Below, piece by piece: positions 21,502 through 26,548 of a stretch of 26,548 nucleotides of DNA. Source of the stretch: CAYLXN01 sp964586855 (lineage in GTDB: Bacteria; Patescibacteriota; Saccharimonadia; Saccharimonadales; Saccharimonadaceae); contig CAZPHO010000010.1 in assembly GCA_964586855.1 (NCBI GenBank), forward strand, positions 1-26,548. Direction: 5' to 3'. Every line of letters begins with the position of its first letter. The stretch's first letter is position 1. The notes under the pieces are model-generated. The model did not search any database, was not told the DNA's origin, and saw only the letters and a program-made list of their open reading frames with translations. A program made the position numbers and the translations under genes.

Positions 21502-22533
21502 ATGGATTCTCCATTTAATTTAGTTCTGATTCGCAATAGCTTGCTTTATACGATTTTAGCTTTGGCGATTGCAATGGCGCTGACGCCGATTTACACTTAT
21601 TTTGCCTACAAATATAAATTTTGGAAGCGTCAACGCTCGACCGCAACCACTGGCGAAAAGTTAAAAGTTTTTAACAAACTCCACGCTAAAAAATTTAAAC
21701 GACATATACCGACTATGGCCGGAATCGTGCTTGTGCTGGCGGCGGTGATCGTGACGCTGGTGTTCAACCTAGACCGAAACCAAACTTGGTTGCCGCTGGC
21801 GGCGTTGGTTGGTGGGGCGGCGGTTGGTCTGCTTGATGATATAATTAACGTTTTTGGTAGTGGCAAAGGTGTGGCTGGTTTGCGATCGAGCTTGAAATTT
21901 GGCTTAGTGCTGGTGATGGGGATTATTTTGGGCTGGTTTTTCTACGAAAAACTGGGCTATCATTCGATTCATGTACCGTTCTTTGGTCAATGGGAGTTGG
22001 GCATTTTTATTATTCCGCTGTTTGCGTTTGCGGTGGTAGCGACTGGCAATGCAGTTAATATCACCGATGGTCTGGATGGCTTGGCTGGCGGTTTGGCAGC
22101 CATGGCCTTTTTTGCTTATGGCATGATTGCTTTTTTGCAAGGCAACTACCGGATTGCGATGTTTTGCTTCACGGTTGTCGGGGCGCTGCTGAGTTATCTG
22201 TGGTTTAATATCCCACCGGCTCGATTTTTCATGGGTGATGTTGGCAGTTTTGCGCTGGGAACATCGCTAGGTGTGGTGGCGATGCTGACTGATTCGTTCC
22301 TGCTGCTGCCAGTTATTGGCCTGCTGTTTGTAATTGAGGCTGGTTCGAGCGCTTTGCAAATTTTTTCAAAACGAGTCTTCAAGCGCAAAATTTTTAAATC
22401 AGCGCCGATTCACCATCACTTAGAAGCTAGTGGCTGGCAGGAGTCGAAAATCACGATGCGGTTTTGGATTATTGCGGCGACGACAGCGTTTGCTGGCATT
22501 GTAATTGCGATTATGGGTGGGCACGTTTACTAA
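21502..22533 (+). CDS. mraY: Phospho-N-acetylmuramoyl-pentapeptide transferase
   Basis: 343 aa, ten-helix membrane enzyme that joins phospho-MurNAc-pentapeptide to undecaprenyl phosphate, giving lipid I. Catalytic sites visible: LLDDIINV (D112, D113), TGNAVNITDGLDGLAGG (181-197), FMGDVGS (D246) and APIHHHLEASGW (H304-306). AAAGGA lies a few bases before the ATG, 3 bp after the ftsI stop. Its TAA overlaps the ftsW ATG in TAATG. Length is close to the usual 320-360. Confidence 0.97.
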   Translation: MDSPFNLVLIRNSLLYTILALAIAMALTPIYTYFAYKYKFWKRQRSTATTGEKLKVFNKLHAKKFKRHIPTMAGIVLVLAAVIVTLVFNLDRNQTWLPLAALVGGAAVGLLDDIINVFGSGKGVAGLRSSLKFGLVLVMGIILGWFFYEKLGYHSIHVPFFGQWELGIFIIPLFAFAVVATGNAVNITDGLDGLAGGLAAMAFFAYGMIAFLQGNYRIAMFCFTVVGALLSYLWFNIPPARFFMGDVGSFALGTSLGVVAMLTDSFLLLPVIGLLFVIEAGSSALQIFSKRVFKRKIFKSAPIHHHLEASGWQESKITMRFWIIAATTAFAGIVIAIMGGHVY

Positions 22534-23885
22534 TGACTCCACGCGCTGCTGGCTCCAAAACGACCGCCAAACAACTGACTGACACCCCTGGCTGGTTGGG
22601 CCAGTTCGTGGCGATAATTCGCCAAATTCAGCGAGGCAACGAGCCGGCCGTCAAGTCAAAGACTGGCCAAGTTCGTCGAACGTCTAAAGTCAAACAACCA
22701 TTGATCGTGAGGCGACATCGACCTGATTATTTGATTCCACTATTTTTATTGATCATTATGTTGACTGGTTTGATTTTGATTTATTCAATTAGTCCACAGC
22801 GGGCCAACGCTCAAAACAACTTACTAGGCGACACAATTTACGGCCAAAATTATTATTTCGTTCGTCATTTAGTCAGCGCGTTTTTGGCGGCCTGTACTTT
22901 TTTAATTTTTAGTTTAGTTCCGATGGCTTGGTTTCGTCGATTTGTTGGTTGGATTTTGGCGGCTGGCTTTATCGGTGCGGCTTTCTTGTTTTTGCTGTCA
23001 AGAACTTCACCCGATTTGGTTTGTAGTTTGGGGGCTTGTCGTTGGTTGAGATTTGGACCGATTTCAATTCAGGTCGCTGAATTATTAAAGTTTTGCCTGT
23101 TAGTTTTCTTTAGTTTTTTCTGGGCATTTTTCGTTCGTCGTGGCCAAATCAATCATCATTTAAATCTAGTCAGCTCGTTGATTATCAGTGGCTTGGCGCT
23201 ATTCTCGGTGGTGGTGTTGCAAAATGATCTTGGCTCGGGCGTGGCCTTGCTGGCTGTTTTGTTGGCGATGGTGCTGATGGCCGGAATTAAAGTTCGCTAT
23301 TTGGCGCTGGTGGCGGTGTTAATTGTGGTTTTGGGTGCGGCGATGGTTATTGCTAAGCCGCACCGAGCTAGTCGAGTAACTACTTTTTTTACTGACAGCA
23401 CGACACCGATTGACGAAGTCGAAATTAACGACCAAAATCGACACATTATTCAAGCCAAAATTGCAGTTGGCAGCGGCGGCTTGCTAGGGCTTGGAGTTGG
23501 TAAAAGTGTGCAGGCAACTGGTTATTTGCCAGAAGCGATCAACGATTCAATTTTTGCAATTATCGGTGAGGTGTTTGGCTTTGTCGGCACTGGCTTGGTT
23601 TTGAGTTTATATTTGGTGCTGCTGTATCGCTTGCTAGTCGGTCTGGCTTATTCGCATCAGCCGCTGAATCAGCTTTGGTTTGCAGGCACTTTTGCTTGGA
23701 TTTTTGCTCACGTCGTGATTAACATTGGCTCAATGATTGGCCTGATGCCGATGACCGGAATTACTTTACCGTTTTTGAGCTATGGTGGCAGTAGCATGTT
23801 GTTTGTGGCGGCGGCGCTGGGTGTGGCTTTCAATTTATCGCGCTACACAGCCCATACGCCGGTGACGGAGCTTAAGTATGGCTAA
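22533..23885 (+). CDS. ftsW: SEDS peptidoglycan glycosyltransferase FtsW
   Basis: 450 aa from the ATG in TAATG at 22531-22535. An in-frame upstream ATG at 22464 would overlap mraY by 70 bp and was rejected. An unusually long basic cytoplasmic N-terminus (about 65 residues, with KSKTGQVRRTSKVKQ) is followed by about ten membrane helices. The SEDS signatures NDSIFAIIGEVFGFVG and MTGITLPFLSYGGSS near the C-terminus are clear. FtsW polymerises lipid II into glycan strands together with FtsI. Its end overlaps murG by 8 bp. Confidence 0.95.
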   Translation: MTPRAAGSKTTAKQLTDTPGWLGQFVAIIRQIQRGNEPAVKSKTGQVRRTSKVKQPLIVRRHRPDYLIPLFLLIIMLTGLILIYSISPQRANAQNNLLGDTIYGQNYYFVRHLVSAFLAACTFLIFSLVPMAWFRRFVGWILAAGFIGAAFLFLLSRTSPDLVCSLGACRWLRFGPISIQVAELLKFCLLVFFSFFWAFFVRRGQINHHLNLVSSLIISGLALFSVVVLQNDLGSGVALLAVLLAMVLMAGIKVRYLALVAVLIVVLGAAMVIAKPHRASRVTTFFTDSTTPIDEVEINDQNRHIIQAKIAVGSGGLLGLGVGKSVQATGYLPEAINDSIFAIIGEVFGFVGTGLVLSLYLVLLYRLLVGLAYSHQPLNQLWFAGTFAWIFAHVVINIGSMIGLMPMTGITLPFLSYGGSSMLFVAAALGVAFNLSRYTAHTPVTELKYG

Positions 23886-25068
23886 GCAAAAAGTCAAAAT
23901 CTTAATGGCCGGCGGTGGCTCAGGCGGTCATATTTTGCCAGTGGTGGCGGTGGCCGAGCGGCTGACGGCTCAGATGCCTAAATCTGAACTTCGCTTTTGG
24001 TGTGATTATAAAATGCTGTCTAGATCGAAAGAATTGTTCGCTGATCAGCCAGTCAAAGTCAGCGGTTTGGCCTCGGGTAAATTCCGCCGTTATCATCATT
24101 TGACCTGGTGGCAAAATTTGCAGCCTGGAATTCTACTCCCAAATCTGATTGATTTATTTAAAGTTGTCGCTGGTCTGCTTCAGGCCTTGGGCCGAATGTT
24201 GGTTTGGCGACCCGACGTGGTGTTCGCTAAGGGCGGTTTTGTTTGTTTGCCGATTGGTCTGGCGGCTTGGCTACTGCGGATCAAGCTGGTGATTCATGAT
24301 TCAGATACGGTGCCAGGTTTGACTAACCGGATTTTAGCTAAATTTGCTAGTAAAATTGCCACAGGCTATCCAGTTGAGTATTATAATTACCCCAAGAATC
24401 GGACGGTTTTCACCGGTATTCCTGTGCGCTCAAGTTTGGCCGAGGCTGAGACAATCGATCAGGTTAAACTGCGTCAGGATTTAAAATTACCAACCGACCA
24501 GTCAATCGTTTTGGTAACTGGAGGCGGCTTGGGTTCGCGCCACCTCAATCAATCAATCACTCGAGGCTATAGTCGGATTAAGGCGTTTACTATCTTGGTA
24601 ACAGGGGAGGAGGAGTATCAACTGGCGGTCGATGGACTGGAAGGTGAATATCAAAATCGTCTGCAAGTGATTAATTTTGCTAATAATTTAGATCAATTAA
24701 TTTTAGCTAGCGATGTTGTGGTGAGTAGGGCGGGGGCGACAATTATCGCTGAGTTGGCTTTGGCCGGTAAGCCAACAATTCTGGTGCCCAACCCGATGTT
24801 AACAGGTGGGCATCAGCTTAAAAATGCGCAAATTTTAGGGGAAGCGAAGGCTGTGATGGTGGTTGATGACCAAGCTGTTAGTCAGGATCACAAAGCGCTA
24901 ATCAAGGCTATTAATCAGCTGTTGACTAATCGTGGCCAGGCCAAGAGAATGGCAGTTGAGTTTAAGAAATTTGCTCGGCCCGATGCTGTGGCTCATTTAG
25001 CTGATCTGATTTTGTGCCAAATTGATGTTGCTAAGATCGAGCGGGTGTGGCGCAGTCGATATGACTAA
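23878..25068 (+). CDS. murG: Lipid II synthase MurG
   Basis: 396 aa, a GT-B transferase that adds GlcNAc from UDP-GlcNAc to lipid I. The N-terminal glycine loop GGGSGGHILPVVAVA (12-26), FAKGGFVCLPIGLAA, HDSDTVPGLTNRILAKFA, VTGGGLGSRHLNQ and SRAGATIIAELALAGKPTIL match the family; the usual acceptor-side His (HD) and the E/S-R-G/A-x-T/A nucleotide site are present. It is slightly longer than the typical 350-370 aa. It overlaps ftsW by 8 bp and ftsQ by 8 bp, so translation is coupled. Confidence 0.96.
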   Translation: MAKQKVKILMAGGGSGGHILPVVAVAERLTAQMPKSELRFWCDYKMLSRSKELFADQPVKVSGLASGKFRRYHHLTWWQNLQPGILLPNLIDLFKVVAGLLQALGRMLVWRPDVVFAKGGFVCLPIGLAAWLLRIKLVIHDSDTVPGLTNRILAKFASKIATGYPVEYYNYPKNRTVFTGIPVRSSLAEAETIDQVKLRQDLKLPTDQSIVLVTGGGLGSRHLNQSITRGYSRIKAFTILVTGEEEYQLAVDGLEGEYQNRLQVINFANNLDQLILASDVVVSRAGATIIAELALAGKPTILVPNPMLTGGHQLKNAQILGEAKAVMVVDDQAVSQDHKALIKAINQLLTNRGQAKRMAVEFKKFARPDAVAHLADLILCQIDVAKIERVWRSRYD

Positions 25069-26026
25069 GTTTACGATTAAATCATCTTACTATCGGGCGG
25101 CCAAGAAAAAGTCCGCCAAAGCTAAGCCCGGCCAGTCGCGACGAGCTCAAATGCTCGACGAAACCCCTGCTGCTGGTAAAAAATACAACAATTTAGTATC
25201 GGCTAACTATACGAGAGGGGCAACGATTAGCTCCAAGCCATCGGTCAACAAAACCCCGTCTGAGCGTGAAAAATTGCACGATTTGACCAAGAAGCGGCAA
25301 AAAGTTGTCAGGTTGATTACAGGGGTTGGTCTGGTTTGTGCGTTGAGTGGGTTTGTGATTTGGCAAATGATTTTCAATGTCCAGGTGCGGGTGATTGGCA
25401 CGACCAACCAGCCATCGGCTGACCAGCTGAAGACCTACCAGCAATCAATCAATCGTTATCTCGATACTCAGCCGATGGAGCGTTTAAAACTGGCGCTCAA
25501 CCAGTCAAATTTACTATTGGCAATTGCTCACGAATCACCCGAGGTGGCGTCGATAAACACGATTAAGACGGCTTTTTTGCAGCCGAGTGAGTTTGAGTTA
25601 ACGATGCGCCAGCCAATTGTGGCTTGGAAAATCGATAATCAAACTCAGTTTGTTGATGCGGATGGCGTGGCTTTTGGAACTAATTATTTTACTGACCCGG
25701 CGCTCAAAATTCAGGATCATTCCCGAATTAGCTCGACGACTGATGTTAGTTTGGCCAGTGGTCGATTTTTGCGATTTGTTGGTCAATTTGTCAGTTTGAG
25801 CAAAGACAAGGGCTATCAAGTGTCGGCGGTGATTATTCCCAAGACTAGTTTGCGCGAAATTAACATTCAACTCAAAGACCAGCCGATGCTGATTAAAGCC
25901 TCGATTATCCGAAGTGCGGCTGAGCAGGTCGAAGATATGGCTCGATCACTGGCTTATTTTAAACAGACTGGAGCCAAGCCAACTTATGTTGACGTCAGAG
26001 TGGCTCGCAAGGCTTATTACAAATAA
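25061..26026 (+). CDS. ftsQ: FtsQ/DivIB-like cell division protein
   Basis: 321 aa from the ATG at 25061, which overlaps the murG TAA (8 bp), the same arrangement as ftsW-murG; an earlier in-frame ATG at 25022 was rejected. A long basic, disordered N-terminus (1-80) precedes one membrane helix (about 83-103) and an outside region starting FNVQVRVIGTTNQ, the position of the POTRA domain. FELTMRQPIVAWKIDNQ with VDADGVAF resembles the (V)xExxPxAxW..g...lvD..G.vf pattern of FtsQ. It should bridge FtsL and the septal synthase. The next division genes (ftsA, ftsZ) are not in the window. Confidence 0.85.
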   Translation: MTKFTIKSSYYRAAKKKSAKAKPGQSRRAQMLDETPAAGKKYNNLVSANYTRGATISSKPSVNKTPSEREKLHDLTKKRQKVVRLITGVGLVCALSGFVIWQMIFNVQVRVIGTTNQPSADQLKTYQQSINRYLDTQPMERLKLALNQSNLLLAIAHESPEVASINTIKTAFLQPSEFELTMRQPIVAWKIDNQTQFVDADGVAFGTNYFTDPALKIQDHSRISSTTDVSLASGRFLRFVGQFVSLSKDKGYQVSAVIIPKTSLREINIQLKDQPMLIKASIIRSAAEQVEDMARSLAYFKQTGAKPTYVDVRVARKAYYK

Positions 26027-26089
26027 AAATAGGTTTTGAACAGCCAGCAAGATGCTAGGAGGGCAGATCTTACTGGCTGATCAAAACCT
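26021..26089 (-). ncRNA. Candidate hairpin sRNA with anti-Shine-Dalgarno-like loop
   Basis: A minus-strand promoter at 26096-26124 predicts transcription from about 26089, exactly the first base of a long hairpin: 9 bp AGGTTTTGA/TCAAAACCT, 2x2 internal loop, 6 bp AGCCAG/CTGGCT, 5 bp AAGAT/ATCTT, a GC/GC pair and a 7-nt loop CCUCCUA on the RNA strand. It ends in AUUUUUAUUU, so the hairpin is also its terminator. The RNA would be about 65-69 nt and little else than hairpin. Its T-tract overlaps the ftsQ stop codon. On the plus strand no T-tract follows, so it is not an ftsQ terminator. It is not SRP RNA: the GGAA loop and GGUCAGG/AGCAGCC are missing. Confidence 0.65.
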
Positions 26090-26095
26090 GTAGCC

Positions 26096-26124
26096 ATTAT
26101 AGCATAATAGGGCAGTCAGTGCAA
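26096..26124 (-). promoter_or_regulatory. Promoter of the hairpin sRNA
   Basis: Minus strand TTGCAC (26124-26119), 17-bp spacer, TGC then TATAAT (26101-26096). Confidence 0.75.
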
Positions 26125-26548
26125 GCATTTTGACAATGATCTAAAAGCTAACTTACCCCAGCCTGGTGGTGGTTGTTCGGTTTTTGTTCGATTAGAAAAA
26201 TCAAATAAAAACTATATTAAAATATTAAAAAATATAAAAGTCAAATAATCGGGGAATAACAGGCGAGCGGGGTAGCAGGGCATAGAAATTGAAAAAAAGC
26301 AAATCATGTGGAAAACTTAAATACTAGCTAAGTACTGAGTTTGGCGAGGAAAATGGCTGATCGTGTGGCCATGCAGCAAAAGTTATGAAGATGGTTAGTA
26401 GAAGTTAAGGTTTAGTTTTGTGGCATAGTCGTCACTACAATAACTAGCAGCTAAACCCCTGTTGCTCTCAAAAGGGGTGTTCGGTCGTGATTGGTCATAG
26501 CCTCTGAAGCAAATTAGCTATTGAGCATAAAAGATATAATGTGCGACA
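26125..26548. other. Non-coding end of the window
   Basis: No ORF with start, ribosome site or family features. It contains a very AT-rich stretch (26216-26250), TGTGGAAAA near 26309 (DnaA-like), an ACCCCT/AGGGGT hairpin (about 26455-26478) and TATAAT at 26535-26540 without a good -35, perhaps the -10 of a gene beyond the edge. Confidence 0.4.

Noticed and set aside
22464..22532. Upstream ATG start for ftsW
   Set aside because: It would overlap the mraY coding region by 70 bp with a Cys-rich, unlikely peptide; the TAATG junction at 22531 is the natural start.
25022..25060. Upstream ATG start for ftsQ
   Set aside because: It would overlap murG by 47 bp; the ATG at 25061 gives an 8-bp overlap like ftsW-murG and a basic N-terminus.
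1..26548. CRISPR arrays, insertion sequences, tRNA genes
   Set aside because: No spaced direct repeats, transposase motifs or GGTTCRA-type T-arms in a cloverleaf context were seen by eye.

Overview
The window reads as chromosomal DNA from a Candidate Phyla Radiation (Patescibacteria) bacterium, most likely a Saccharibacteria (TM7)-like organism. This is inference from compact proteins, tightly packed operons, a dimeric-type glycyl-tRNA synthetase, a minimal division/cell-wall (dcw) cluster and small surface-protein genes. UGA acts as a normal stop, which argues against the recoded SR1/Gracilibacteria. No rRNA, tRNA, CRISPR array or insertion sequence was seen.

Layout. 1-1507: 3' part of a surface leucine-rich-repeat protein. 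1530-3326: xseA-xseB-methyltransferase-like operon. 3329-4021: membrane-anchored protein of unknown function. 4023-5861: operon of a soluble histidine kinase, a receiver-only response regulator and recO. 5866-6607: no credible gene, but a minus-strand transcription unit with a consensus promoter, many short hairpins and an intrinsic terminator, i.e. a candidate ~740-nt non-coding RNA. 6845-9830: a Gtr-type glycan-modification module (GtrII-like transferase converging on gtrA and a frameshifted gtrB). 9885-10748: rpmA (bL27) and an orphan small gene. 10769-12240: glycyl-tRNA synthetase. 12241-13291: polytopic membrane protein with an unusual 3' region. 13359-15303: phosphoribosyltransferase-like protein and an SpoU-family RNA methyltransferase. 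15326-17032: a prepilin-like protein carrying an RCC1-type beta-propeller. 17100-17437: a small membrane protein. 17479-26026: the dcw cluster mraZ, rsmH, a 21-codon small ORF, ftsL-like, ftsI, mraY, ftsW, murG, ftsQ-like. 26021-26124: a candidate ~69-nt hairpin sRNA convergent to ftsQ. 26125-26548: no gene seen.

How it fits together. The dcw genes make lipid I/II (MraY, MurG), polymerise and cross-link septal peptidoglycan (FtsW, FtsI) and scaffold the divisome (FtsL, FtsQ). MraZ probably represses its own promoter through 10-bp-phased AGTGGG repeats. The LRR protein, the prepilin-RCC1 protein and the Gtr module are surface or envelope functions that could matter for a host-attached lifestyle (inference). 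Promoters are unusually legible: many fit TTGnnn-N17-TAnnnT, often with a TGn extension. In several cases the start codon lies at the predicted transcription start, so leaderless translation seems common here.

Most notable candidates: the 742-nt minus-strand RNA (5866-6607); the tiny sRNA whose apical loop reads CCUCCUA, an anti-Shine-Dalgarno-like sequence (26021-26089); the 21-codon ORF in the dcw cluster (19185-19250); and the prepilin-RCC1 fusion. Everything here was read by eye; no searches or folding calculations were run.
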